Shown piece by piece: positions 10,201-21,313 of a stretch of DNA of 64,000 bases. Positions within the stretch are counted from its first letter, which is position 1. Every line of letters begins with the position of its first letter. Source of the stretch: Elmis aenea (lineage: Eukaryota; Arthropoda; Insecta; Coleoptera; Elmidae); the NCBI GenBank assembly GCA_947652605.1, contig OX393581.1, positions 25,414,788 through 25,478,787 of the forward strand, written 5' to 3'. The notes beneath the pieces are model-generated. The model saw only the letters and a list, made by a program, of their open reading frames with translations. It searched no databases and was not told the DNA's origin. A program made the position numbers and the translations under genes.

Positions 10201-12887
10201 CTGTTTAGATTGACCCATACCTTTCCACGCACGGATATATAACACTCAGTATTAATTTCACTTTTAAGATTAAAGATTTTTTGTGCTTAAAATCAATTGC
10301 TTTCAAGTTATTAAGGTTTTTTTAAAAATATTGATGAAAACAGATCTTTAATAAAATATTCATATTTAGCGATTTAATGAAGCCAGTGTCAAATAGTTTG
10401 AAAATGTTTATTAACAATACCCTTATAGTGTCTTTTGAATAGTTTAATCTTAAAAAATTATTCACGGTGTTTGCTTTGTTCCATCATTTAGCTAAATTTT
10501 TAACACGAATAAGTCAATTTTTTTAAATGGACCTCGATCATTTTTTATAATTTCATGTAAATCATTTAAATTATCTTTGAAAAACTTGCAGGATGTTCTA
10601 CATCTAAAACTAATATTTTTCGAGTTATTGCTGTTTTAAATGTTTTAATGATAATTTAAAGGTAATTATGCATTATTTTATAAAGATGAAATAATAGGCT
10701 TTAATAAATTTGTAAAAAAACATTTAGAGCAATATTTTAATTGTAATTTCTCTTTTAGGCTGTAGATTTCTATTGTTTGCCAAATTAATTCAGAAAAATA
10801 AATGTTTTGTTTATGAATGTTTAATCTAAAATAGGACACTTATTAATTGTATATCTACTGTTCTAGTATGAGAAAAAAATGTCGAATACCATTTCACAAT
10901 TTAAAACAACATAAGCATAGCAATTAAAATCTATTATGTAAAAAAAATTAATTCCTTAGTAGTAAATAGACGATATCGATAGCTCGTAAATTCTGGAGAG
11001 TCCACATTTATATATTTTAACATAAAAAATATAAGGAAGGTGTCCAGCACCGGTTTTAATAATTTTGTTTTAATAAATAAAATATTTTTGTCTACTTTTA
11101 TTAAAATTAAACAGTCACGTCAAACTTTTTTTTTTTTAATTAACCTATTAAATAATTAAAATGTAAAGCCTAAGAGTAAAATTAAATTGCTCTGAATATT
11201 TTTTTTACAATTTTTTCAAAGCCTACTACTTTCATTCTATCAAATAATGCATGTTTACCTACAAATTATTAAAACAGCAATAACTCGAGAAATACTAGTA
11301 TTAGACATAAAACACCTTCATTGTTTTCTTAAGACATTCAAATTATCTACACGAAAATATAAAAAAGTATAAGCTGTTACACTCAAAAAAATTAACTTCA
11401 TCGTTTTTAAAATTCACCTGAATGGATGCAACAAAGCAAACACCCTGTGAATAATTTTTTAAAATGTAACTATTCAGAAGACACTATAACAGTATTGTTA
11501 ACAGTATTTCCAAATTATTTTACATCGGCTTCATTAAATCACTAAATATGAATATATTATTAAAAATCTGTATCGTCAATATTTTCTAAAAAAATTAATA
11601 ACTTGAAAACCATTAATTTTAGACAAAAAAAAACATTAAGATTTTTGAAAGAGAATTTGATTTGAAATCTTAAAAGTGAAAAATATTCAGGATGTTGAAT
11701 TTAAAGTAAAAAAGTTACATATCGGTGCGTGGAAACAAAACACGAGATATAGCTGAAAATAATTTTAGGTTACGTTATTCATGATCTCCCAACAAATTTT
11801 CTCCTACCCTAAACAATAAACCAGATATAAAAGAAACATGGACTAGGTAGACACCCTGTATAAATTATTATAATTTTAACAAAAATACGCTACAAAACTC
11901 CAAAAACTTACACTTCTACCACCTTCTATAAAGCAGCTGTAAAAATCATGATCTCTTTGCAACTGACCACTCGTTAATAAGCGTAAATAAACTACCATAT
12001 AATCAGAATAGCCTTGTTCGTTAAACAGAGTGTGTAACTCTTTTTTGGCTTCATTGACGTTTTTAATCTCTCCTATACGATTCAGAACTTCAATGAACTG
12101 CAAAAAAAAATAAAAATAATTGTTACTTCTATTTATTGTGTAAAGTATACAACAAAATCATTAAAACACACTTGTATTAAATGTTTCGGTCAGCAATAAA
12201 ACGAACACAACGCTTCCAATAAATAAAACAGACAATAGTCTTGATTATACAACCTTTTAAATAACTTAGGGCCCACTTATAATGGTTCCAATTAACAATA
12301 AGTCTTTAACTATCACAGAAACACAATTAATAAAACCAAGAAATACGTATCATTAAATTAAAACCAAGAGAAATACGCAAAAAAACTGTGGCTAAGAGTG
12401 AAATATTATAAGTGTAATTAAAAACTTACTGTATCATAAAAATCTTCTACGGTAAATTGAGGAAATCCTAATTCGACAAGCGCATTCTTACTGTTCTCCG
12501 CCAATTTAAAAAAGCTATTAAATTCATCTTTATTCTCCAGGAGTCTTTCTAAATGTGCGTAGCTGTAAGCTCGAAAGAAGCAGTTGCCGTCAGGTCTGGT
12601 CCTCCGAACAAATTTGTACTTGGACGCTAAATCTTTAATTTTTTCTAGGTAGACCTGGTCATTAGCATATTCTTTATTTAACGAAATAACTGATTCTAAA
12701 GCACCCACCAATGGTGTGGTTTCTGAAATCTACAAAGGACACATTAGAGCACACTTCGGAAACATTAACGATCACTAACCTCTTGTTCAATTTGTCGCTG
12801 TTGCTTTAAAATTAGTTCATCTTGATTCACTTGATTTAAACTATCAATAGCAACTTCTTCTTTAGAATTTTCTACAACGTCTCCCAT
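7293..12887 (-). CDS. Otub1: otubain, OTU-family deubiquitinase
   Basis: Four exons: 12887-12780, 12729-12430, 12097-11912 and 7511-7293. All junctions are GT-AG and in phase, giving 270 residues, the size of OTUB1. The second exon starts ISETTPLVGALESV after a TAG acceptor. The catalytic Asp-Cys pair is in TRPDGNCFFRAYSYAHLE (residues about 82-100) and the catalytic His in LLYRPGHYDILYL near the C-terminus. The family cleaves Lys48-linked ubiquitin and also inhibits E2 enzymes non-catalytically. That activity is inferred from family membership. The N-terminal 36 residues are acidic and Gln/Glu-rich. The third intron is 4.4 kb and filled by nested transposons, while all exons remain intact. 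Confidence 0.95.
7847..8288. mobile_element. hAT MITE packed with AACCGGTT, 8-bp TSD GTTGGTCA
   Basis: Ends are CAGGGCTGGAAACCG and, read inward from the right, CAGGGCATGAAACCGG. The flanks 7839-7846 and 8289-8296 are both GTTGGTCA. About six copies of ACCGGTT occur in the termini, several as the full palindrome AACCGGTT. A closely related copy lies at 15379-15839. It has no coding capacity. Confidence 0.92.
8407..9252. mobile_element. PIF/Harbinger element, two left ends in tandem, TSD TTA
   Basis: Left end TGCCCGGTTTCTCCGACAC and its inverse at the right end (9233-9252) are flanked by TTA at 8404-8406 and 9253-9255. A second left end starts at 8807, again next to TTA. So the locus holds one partial copy followed by, or interrupted by, a complete one. 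The first copy contains an ATG at 8723 reading MADKKRINYTME, a stop, then KQLLISLVEENKC. This resembles the Myb/SANT-like protein of Harbinger elements. Confidence 0.8.
9253..9669 (+). pseudogene. hAT transposase C-terminal fragment (dimerisation region)
   Basis: The open frame from 9349 reads FDALKRLAKAKLTIFSSTYS followed by CKTLFSTLNNIKTDRRNRL and DVSAACVALRCT, and ends at a stop near 9669. The 'CE/KxLFSxLNxIKxxxRNRLxDD' pattern is the C-terminal dimerisation region of ZBED5/SCAND3-like hAT transposases. The upstream part of the protein continues at 8295-8403 beyond the Harbinger insertion. Most of the catalytic domain is absent, so the element is dead. Confidence 0.8.
10063..10218. mobile_element. 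156-bp hairpin MITE
   Basis: The first 39 bases from ATGGGTCAATCTAAACAG are repeated perfectly in inverse at the right end, and the arms stay similar for about 60 bases. It lies in one arm of the long foldback element of the otubain intron and is absent from the opposite arm, so it inserted later. Confidence 0.8.
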
Positions 12888-13181
12888 CTTATTTCAATAA
12901 CAATTAAATGATTTGTTTTGGTTGACAGTTACCGGTGTTATGAAACCGTAACATCCAATTGCTATAGCACAAATTATATATTTACCTAACCAATTATACG
13001 TGTGCGCCTAAATAATTTAAAAATGTGTGGTTCAGCTGCATTGAAATAAAAAGACCCCGAACCTGAGAAACTATGCTTAGTATATACTTTTACTTGAATT
13101 GTTTACATTAATTAATTAATTAATTAACAACTACCTCTACACACTATAATCTGATTTAAGAAATTAAAACACAATAAATCT

Positions 13182-13187
13182 TTTATT
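13182..13187 (-). promoter_or_regulatory. candidate poly(A) signal of the TGF-beta gene
   Basis: TTTATT (AATAAA on the minus strand) about 380 nt beyond the stop. If used, the 3' UTR contains the hAT MITE at 13282-13513. Confidence 0.35.
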
Positions 13188-13281
13188 CATTTTGTAAACT
13201 TTAATATAAATAAGTATTTTTTGTGTGCATTAGTATTTTAAAAGCAAACAATTGTTCAAATAATTTTTGAAATATTTAAAC

Positions 13282-13513
13282 CAGTGTTTACCAAAGTGTG
13301 GTACGCATACCCCCAGGGGTACGCAATAGTAATAGGGCTTTGAGGGGTACACAGCAATTTTTTTTATTTTACTTCAGCAATTTTTAGCGATAAAAATACA
13401 GCTAGATCAAATAGTACTATTTAAAACTATCTTAAACTAGCCCTATCTTTGGTCGAGAGGAGTATACCGGTAAAACTAAGCTCTCAAAAGGGTTGTAATT
13501 TTGGTAAACACTG
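13282..13513. mobile_element. hAT MITE, about 232 bp
   Basis: Ends CAGTGTTTACCAAAGTG and, read inward from the right, CAGTGTTTACCAAAATTA. Flanks ATTTAAAC and ATTTAAGA match at six of eight positions. Interior GGTACGC copies link it to the 5212-5984 element. Confidence 0.75.
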
Positions 13514-13568
13514 ATTTAAGAAATCCAGTTATTAATATAAATAAGCTTAATTAAAATCTACTAGGTAG

Positions 13569-15138
13569 TTATGTACAGCCACAACTTTTTACTATCATAT
13601 CGTCATATGTTTTAATGACAACATTATTCATGTTATCCCAAAACATTATTGTTAATGGTGATAAAATATAAGGGGCACAACATGAACTAATCTTATATCT
13701 TTTCAGATTTTGCAAAATATTTAACAGTTTTGCGTGATTAGTAAATGTACTCTGACTAACGTGTTTACATGTCCCAATACACCTGTATGCCATAAAACCG
13801 GTAGGAGCTATTAAAAAATTATTCCATGGTATCTTGTTGAAATCCACGAATAGAGGATATCGACTGCATGGTTTCCGTAGTGCTGTATTTAGTTCAACTT
13901 GATAATTGATGGATGTTTCATTAAAACTTTCATCAAAAGAATTATCATCTACAAACTGTTGATGATTCAAGCCTTAAAAAGCAGAATGGTAAGACCTTAA
14001 GTGTTAATAAATGTGATATAATTAACTTACTTTGTGTACGATTATTTTCTAAATATAAAATTAAACAAGATTGGTAAGTGGTGTTGCTTATGTTCAATGA
14101 AACATAATTTGGTGCTACAGGATTTCCCCAAGTATCGGTCGCTGCTACTAAAAAACCTAAATTTTGAGCTCCATCAATCCAATTATCTAAGGCCTTCTTA
14201 GCTTTAAAAACCTATAATAAAAAGTACAACATAAATCACAAATTGTTTAATTATTTGTATGTTATTTTACCTGCCATTCTTCATTAAAAGCTGACACATA
14301 GATAACACTTAACAGTTCATGAAGGTCGGGATTTGGTGTTGAATTATTGGTATCCATATTCGTGGGCAAAACCTGATAAAGCCGTACGATATGATTCATT
14401 TCGACTCTACCACTACCAAACTTTTTGGGTTCATCAGAGTAATTAAAAAATCTGTAATAATAATTTTATAATATCATTTTTTTATAAACAATATTTTATA
14501 CTTTATTAAAACTTGAATACCTGTAAATATATAATTCAGCATCAATAACTCGTTCATCATCACGTATTGTGCTTAAGTCGAATAGTAATAGCTCAGGATC
14601 TTCTGATTCTACTTCAAATAAACATCTAATAACAGATGCATTTTTAGTTTTTGTTATTTCATTATTTTTCACAGCTTCATATAGATCAGTTAATATTGGG
14701 GGTAAATCATTATTGGCACTTAAATTATCCACGTTCCATTCTTCATCGATCGATTTAATTGGGGAAATCTGCAAAGAAAACAATTACTAGCATCAGTTCT
14801 TTAGTTTTAAATCCATTTTCATTGGTACGTATGTGTTCATTGAACCTTACCTGCTTTCCAAAATTTAAATAAATATTTTCATAATTTTGTAGAGTATCAT
14901 AATTTGAGTCACTATCTTTCAGTAAACTACTTGTTACATTTTTAATCTTAATATTGTAATATACTGGTTTATCAGCATAATACGCGTTTTTCGATTGAAT
15001 AAAATATGTCTTGCCACTTTTATTTAAATGTGTTGCATACAATTGTTCAGGGCCTAATTGAACAATTGAATTATTATTTGATGAAACTACAACAAAATGT
15101 ATGAATATAAATGTTGCTGATATGCTTAAAATGCCCAT
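13569..15138 (-). CDS. TGF-beta superfamily ligand, BMP-like
   Basis: Five exons: 15138-14851, 14768-14521, 14451-14271, 14211-14031 and 13972-13569. They add to 1302 nt in phase, or 433 residues. MGILSISATFIFIHFVVVSS is a signal peptide. The middle is a TGF-beta propeptide, with LLLFDLSTIRDDERVIDAEL, several N-x-S/T sites and W/L-rich late segments. The C-terminal cystine-knot domain has all seven cysteines: KPCSRYPLFVDF, YRCIGTCKH, SSCCAPY and VKSCGCT. VDF...W, APTGF, NHA and DMIVKSCGC fit the BMP/GDF branch rather than activins. Exact orthology is unclear. Ligands of this kind are secreted as dimers and signal through Ser/Thr kinase receptors. No R-x-x-R furin site is visible between the propeptide and the first cysteine. 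The gene is divergent from the AAA ATPase 1.15 kb away. Confidence 0.9.
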
Positions 15139-16292
15139 TTCTGTTGTATATTTGGATAAGGATTGAGTAATGTAGCTAACAAATTTTCAGGGATAAATCC
15201 CACACATGATTATATATGTGGGACATAAATTGAGGATATCACGAATTTCCCACTTATAATTATGTAATTAATTTCAGTAAAATATGTATTTTGCAAGAAA
15301 ACGTGTTATTACGTTTTACCACTGAAATAATAAATAAATTGATTTTATATTATTAATTATTGATTTTATTGTGCTAAGCAGGGCTCGAAACCGAAAAAAT
15401 GTTTGGTTAACGGTTAACCGAAATCGAGAACTTTATTTTTATAACGGTTTTTGTTGAAAAACCGGTTTTATTCGTAAAAAAACGGTTTAGAAAAAACGGG
15501 TTAAATTAACCGGTTTTTAAAATTATTTAGATCAGGAATGCAAAGTATGAAATAATATTATTTATTTATACTTTTATAATAAATGTACAATCAAGAGTTC
15601 AGTAATGACTTTTGGTAAACTAATCGCATTTACTACAGATTTTGTATTTTTCATCGTAATTTTTATTAAAAAAAAAAGACGTTAAAAAAACCGGTTTTTT
15701 ATTATTTTGGTTAAAGGTTACCGTTTTTTTTGCCTTTAAAAATAACGGTTTCGGTTTCGGTTAAAAATCACTTTTTCTGACAAAAAATAACGGTTAACCG
15801 GTTTTTTAAACCGGTTTAAAAAACCGGTTTCATGCCCTGGTGCTAAGTATTAAGCAAATTGTCTAATTTACTTTTAAATATTATGTACTTGATGTGCGGT
15901 ATCTCAAAAGGGCAACAATTCACATATTTGAAGTCTTTCCAACTAGTTTTTTCCAGCTCCTAATAAAATATGTCTTTGAATTTTTGTCCGAATATATTAT
16001 AGAAAAAAATATGTGTATGGATAAAATAAATTATGGATTATAAACGTTTTTGAACACACGGTTAACCTGTAAATCAGAAATTAATAAAAATTATTGTTAT
16101 TGCTGATTTATCGCAAAATGGTATTATTACTGGAATAAAATTACACTAAAAGTTTTATTATCAATGATTTGATTAATAAACGAAGTGTAAGTGTGAATAT
16201 GTGGGGTTATGTGAGGCTGGACCATTCTGTAAGAGTAATCGTTAATAATACATCTTTTTAAATTTAATTTTATACAAAATTAACATTTCAAT
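15139..16292. promoter_or_regulatory. divergent intergenic region (TGF-beta / AAA ATPase)
   Basis: Shared upstream DNA of two divergently transcribed genes, containing the hAT MITE at 15379-15839. No core promoter element can be named with confidence. Confidence 0.45.
15379..15839. mobile_element. hAT MITE packed with AACCGGTT, 8-bp TSD GTGCTAAG
   Basis: Ends are CAGGGCTCGAAACCG and, read inward from the right, CAGGGCATGAAACCGG. Flanks at 15371-15378 and 15840-15847 are both GTGCTAAG. About six ACCGGTTT copies are seen. It is the second copy of the family at 7847-8288 and stands in the divergent promoter region. Confidence 0.93.
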
Positions 16293-18271
16293 ATGCCTCC
16301 AAAATCTAAAAAGGGCATGCCCTGGTCTGAATGTGACAAATGTGGCATCAGTTTGCTAAGTAAAGATATCGAACACCATGTTAACGATTGTCCTCCGTCT
16401 ACAAGAGGCTTATATTATTACATCAATAATGGAGTGTTAAATGGATTATTAGATGTAAAATCAAATGAGGATATCAAAGGCATATCTTTGAACGACAGAG
16501 ATAATATGGTATTTTTAAGTCAATCGGCTATACAGTTATGTGACTTGTCGATAGGACAGTGGGCTGTCGTATCAGATATCGATAAGAAATATCCATCTAT
16601 CGCTAGAATTGTATGGCCAACAATAGAGAAAAACTTAACATCAGTGCTGTTAACTAAAGCTGGTAATATATTTACCTAATTAGTAATACAATTAATTATG
16701 ATTTTAAATCATTGATTGAAGTATTGTTTGCTACCATTTTTGTGTCATCTAACTTTATTTTTCATATTTATGGAAATTTTAGGATTAGATGCATTTCCAC
16801 CAAGAATCAATACGACAGTTATAGTGTCGAAATTAACACTTCCAATACAAGACGCACAACAAATAAAATTGGTAGCTCTAACGAATTTAAAAATGATCGA
16901 ATTATCATCAGAATTAAACATGAGAATTTGCAAGACCTTTATCAATAGGCTGTTAACAGCTGGGAACGTAATAAGTATACATTTTTTTGGCAAAGTGCTA
17001 AAATTTGAAGTAAAATACATCGAACACATCAAACGAGAATTTACCAAGAACGCTGACCTTCAAGATGATTTCAGCCAGTTGTCTTTACATGATGAGCAAT
17101 TTTACAAAGTAGTAGATAAAACCAAGTGGTTATTATTCAGGTGCGTTTCAATTTATCTACTTTATTTGAAACAATTACTTAGTGATGTATTTTTTTTAGA
17201 AGTGATACTGACTATGGCACTGAGTTAAAAGCGACCGATTTAATTTTGCAAATAGGTGGATTAGACCGTGAAATCGCAGAAATTCAGGAAATTATGAATG
17301 TAGCTTTGAAAAAAACGGTTGAAATATTAAAACTGAAAGCTTCGCGAGGTATTTTAGTGTATGGTGCTTCAGGTACTGGAAAAACATTAGTAGTGAATGC
17401 AATAGCAAGAAATAATAACAGCAATGTTGTGCGAATTAGCCTCACTGATTTGTACGGCAAAAGTGGTGAAAGTCCCGAGGAAATGGTTAAAAAACTTTTA
17501 GACGATGCTGTAGCTCATGCTCCGAGCATAATACTACTCGACGAAATGGATCTTTTGTGTCCGTTGCGAACCACCAGATTAAGCGATAGTGAGAAGCGAA
17601 TAATTGCCAACGTAATGAATTTTTTTGATGAAATAATCGATAAGCAACACTACCCGATTTTTCTACTAGCGACGACAAATAAACCAGATAATATAGACCC
17701 TGCTTTCCGGAGATGTGGACGATTGGATAGGGAAATAGAAATTCCTACACCTAATCCCCAAGCACGACATGAAATATTACAGCAGATATTAAAAAACAGC
17801 CAAGAAACTCTTGAAACAAATGATTTAAAGGCAGTAGCGAATTGTACCCACGGATTTGTTGGATCTGATTTAGTTTTATTGTGTTCAACAGCATCGATGC
17901 ACGCTATAAAACAGAACAAAACTAATTTAAAGCTTGAAGATTTTAAGTATGCTCTGACTCGTGTAAGACCCAGCGCTATGCGAGAAGTACAGATTGAAGT
18001 AACTTTTTGTAGCTTAATTTTGACGCTTTAAATAATTTTAAGACATTTTAGGTTCCAAATGTTCGATGGGCAGATATTGGTGGGCAAGAAAACTTAAAAC
18101 TGATCCTACGGCAGTCCGTAGAATGGCCTCTAAAACATCCACAGAGTTTCATACGAATGGGCATAACGCCCCCAAGAGGTGTATTAATGTTTGGTCCTCC
18201 GGGTTGTTCAAAAACGATGATAGCGAAAGCGTTAGCCACGGAAAGCGGCTTAAACTTCTTGTCGATAAAAG
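16293..18271 (+). CDS. AFG2: Afg2/SPATA5-type AAA ATPase, 5' part (four exons)
   Basis: Exons 16293-16662, 16783-17140, 17200-17998 and 18052-18271 join in phase to 582 codons plus one base. The N-terminus has a small Cys/His cluster ([20 protein letters not shown]) and a substrate domain. The D1 ATPase has Walker A GASGTGKT, Walker [12 protein letters not shown], sensor [10 protein letters not shown] and arginine finger [10 protein letters not shown]. The linker [20 protein letters not shown] leads into D2, with [27 protein letters not shown] is typical of the SPATA5/Afg2 group, which releases shuttling factors from pre-60S ribosomes. A good donor (AAAG|GTATGA) follows SIKG. The remaining roughly 190 residues of D2, including Walker B, are not found downstream. 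They may lie in the 200-N gap or outside the window, or may be lost. Confidence 0.9.
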
Positions 18272-18416
18272 GTATGAAAAATCAAACCACACAATGTGTC
18301 TCAATGAGAAATCTCCAGCACTCTTTTATATAAGGAAATTGAACTTTTATGTTTATTAGTTTATTACAAAAATTTAGAGTTACCTCTTAAAATGAAAAAA
18401 TCAAAAAGCTCTTTTG

Positions 18417-19740
18417 CTGTACAGGTTGAACCAAATTCAATGTTTTACGGGTTATCTCAGTTACCGTAATAGAAAGCGAAAATCTGATATCGGTCACTTG
18501 GGCTATTTTTTTGAGATAAGCATGCCTGTGTTATGAGTTTATAAATATAGGACTAAATGTTATAAAGGTTTTTTTTATAGACATATTTCTGCCTAATTAA
18601 AAAAAATAATAAATTAACGACCTTGACTTTTGACTTATATTAAATGGAAACTCTAGTAGGCCTTGACTTTATATAAAAGAGCATATTTTTAGCTTTTCAA
18701 AAATATACAGTTTTCTACATGAGTTGCAAAAAATACCTGAGATATGCCTAATTTTTGTGAAAATTTTATTATTACAGTTTGCCATGATTTCCTAAACAAG
18801 TGATGTCTATAATTTAAAAACAACTAAACATCATATCCAAGTTAATTTTTAAACATAGTAATAACTTTCCACAAAATTAGCCATATCTCGGTTATTTTTT
18901 GCAACACATACAGGGTGATTCAAATTCGAGGGCGCCCATGGGGATCTCGCTTATTACTGAAGATAAAGGGTAGGTTAAAATTTGGCAAAGTTGCTACATT
19001 CGATGCTTATTGATAATCCAAAGAGAAATTGGAAATATCTCAAACGGTATCCGAGAAAATTAGGAAAAACTGGAAAGTCCATTTTTGAAAATCGTTTATA
19101 ACTCCTTTGGAGTTTGAAACATTTTAAATGTGTAAAAAAGTTGCCCAAGCAACTTTTTAAGCCGAATCGGATGGTGGTCACAAATTTTTCCTAGGTCGAT
19201 TCGTTTTTGTTTTAGACCACCAACTTTGTTTTTTGTTATGGGCAGCATATCGCGTTTTTCTTCGTTATTAAAGTTCATTTTTACGACTAACAGGCCTTCA
19301 AAACTTTTAGTTTGTTGATCGGTTGAAATATTTCAAACTCAGAAGGAGTTATAAACGATTTACAAAAATCTTATTTTCCATTTTTTCCTAATTTTCTCGG
19401 ATACCGTTTGAGATATTTCCAATTTCTCTTCGGATTATTAATGAGCACCAAATTTAGCAACTTTGCCAAATTTAAACCTATACTCTAGCTATTATAATAA
19501 GCGAGATCCCCATGGGCGCCCTCGAATTTGAATCACCCTGTACACCCACCTTACACGTACAGAAAAGTATATATTTTTTAAAAGCAAAAAATATGCTCTT
19601 TCATATAAAGTCGTGGCTTACTAGAGTTTCCGTTTCAAAAATACAAGTTTCAGATCTTAAAAGTCAGTCGTTAAAAAAATTTTAAGAACATTTTTATATT
19701 AAGCATAAAAATGTTTTTAAAAACCTTCTTTACATTTAGC
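18417..19740. mobile_element. M1-family foldback element with nested CAGGGTG element
   Basis: The left part carries the M1 block (AATGTTTTACGGGTTATCTC). The arms around 18600-18900 and 19555-19690 are inverse to each other, for example AAAAGAGCATATTTTTAGC against a reverse copy at 19590-19610. The 18911-19540 element sits between them. The right terminus is not clear. Confidence 0.55.
18911..19540. mobile_element. foldback MITE, 630 bp, TA-flanked, CAGGGTG ends
   Basis: The left end CAGGGTGATTCAAATTCGAG is perfectly inverse at the right end, and TA abuts both sides. The arms carry the subterminal block CATGGGGATCTCGCTTAT. The interior is close to 54175-55100, including the CTCGGATACCGTTTGAG segment in both arms. 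It is nonautonomous. Confidence 0.88.
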
Positions 19741-20712
19741 TGGTGACAATAGAAGCAGGTGGGGCCAGGGACACAAAACAAAATATTTGTAATTTTTTTC
19801 AAACAACGATATGTGTATTATAAATTATAAATATTCTTGTTTTTTTGCCATCTTGTTAAGTATCCATGGGTTGATATGCGCCAAGTTTTTTAATTTCCAA
19901 TTTTTCCTCTAGACTCTAGACTTAGACTTTAGATTTTGTTCATCGTTGTAAAAGTTTAAACTTTAAAATAAAGTATGACAAAAAAACAACAACTTAATAA
20001 ATAAACAGCAAAAAAACACCAACAATAATTACACACTAAAATAAAACAAACAGATCAACAACGAGGAAAAAATAATACACAAGAATCAAAGAATCGTGCA
20101 CTACGAACTTAAAAACTTAGTATCGGGCCTGATCAAACTGGCCCTACTATGAGCGTTGTGGCCGGTAAACAAACACTATCCCTAGTCCCCTCGCTTCATA
20201 CATATCCTGTTTACCACTCTGAGTCGCGTTATACAATATTGCGACAAAATACTACAGTAATTTTTTAATTTAAAAGATAAAACGTGTTAGGAATAAATCA
20301 AAATAGAATGGTAACAATAAAATATTGTTTTAAATTATAATTATTTTGCTAGCTTCACAAATACAGGTGGGGCCCGGCCCTTGTGGACAGAGACGTCGAT
20401 AGACGTCGTCGGGCCTGGGGTAAAATTTTTCATGGGCCCCAAGTAAAGTACATTATTTGAAAATTTAGTTACTAAAAATCAATTGTGGTATGATATTCGA
20501 GCCCCTGTGGACTCCCGGGCCCTTAAATTACTCCCGGGCCCGGGGCTTAGAGCCCCCCCTGCAGGGGTGTGGACCCTAAAGACAAATCGCCCTTGCATTT
20601 AGCCCTATTTTTATAAATAAAGAAGTTGTAGTAAATGTTCGAAAATGATAAACTTTCATATCTCATCTGTTGTGCCAAAACTTAAAGTGATATAAAAAAA
20701 TCGGTTAAGACA
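19741..20712. other. repeat-like intergenic DNA, unassigned
   Basis: AT-rich sequence, then a GC-rich patch at 20360-20570 with GGGCCC-type runs typical of hAT termini. No complete element could be bounded. No exon of the preceding AAA gene is seen. Confidence 0.4.
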
Positions 20713-20739
20713 GGTTTATTTATCTTACATAAATAAACC
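20713..20739. repeat. perfect hairpin at the edge of the assembly gap
   Basis: GGTTTATTTAT, a five-base loop CTTAC, then ATAAATAAACC. The 11-bp stem ends exactly where the N run begins. Confidence 0.85.
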
Positions 20740-20939
20740 NNNNNNNNNNNNNNNNNNNNNNNNNNNNNNNNNNNNNNNNNNNNNNNNNNNNNNNNNNNNN
20801 NNNNNNNNNNNNNNNNNNNNNNNNNNNNNNNNNNNNNNNNNNNNNNNNNNNNNNNNNNNNNNNNNNNNNNNNNNNNNNNNNNNNNNNNNNNNNNNNNNNN
20901 NNNNNNNNNNNNNNNNNNNNNNNNNNNNNNNNNNNNNNN
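20740..20939. other. assembly gap, 200 N
   Basis: Exactly 200 consecutive N, so the length is probably a placeholder and the true size is unknown. Confidence 0.95.
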
Positions 20940-21313
20940 CTGTCTGATGGTGCAAAAATCCAATATGGCGGCCATAAGAAATAAAAAAGTTGACTATCGC
21001 AACTTGAAATCTAGAAGGCTTAGAAAATTTTCTGTTGACGTCATCAAACCCAGGACGGTCAAAAACATAAAGTGACCAAGTTTAAATGAAATAGAGTCAG
21101 TGGTAGGGAAGATAATAATATTTTTCTAAAATCACATTTTTCAGTTTTTTTTGTAATAAAACAGAAAACGAATCAAAATATCCAGGATTTCTTTTCAGAT
21201 TCTTAATCGCCATAAAAAATGTGCAACTTTTCTCTAATTTAACCGACCTTGTATCTCTTACCGTTTCCAAGATAGCAATGGTGAGCATCGAAAAAAGCAC
21301 CACCCTGTATAGG

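Larger units (their letters stand above)
7581..11862. mobile_element. long foldback element in otubain intron 3, interrupted by a hAT element
   Basis: The left end (CACAGAATGTCCACCTAG) is inverse to the right end, which reads inward CAGGGTGTCTACCTAGTCC. The two arms, about 9962-10735 and 11190-11860, can be aligned in inverse orientation. Shared blocks include CCTAAAATTATTTTCAGCTAT and the segment around GATTTAATGAAGCC. Without the hAT insertion it would be about 1.9 kb. The ends resemble the TA-flanked CAGGGTG family in this window. Confidence 0.7.
12888..13568. other. spacer between otubain start and TGF-beta 3' end
   Basis: Contains an (ATTA)n microsatellite near 13110-13128, a candidate poly(A) signal for the TGF-beta gene and a short hAT MITE. 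No gene is seen. Confidence 0.5.

Noticed and set aside
18066..18359. 97-codon open frame overlapping exon 4 of the AAA ATPase
   Set aside because: It is a shadow in another frame; the AAA frame carries the conserved motifs.
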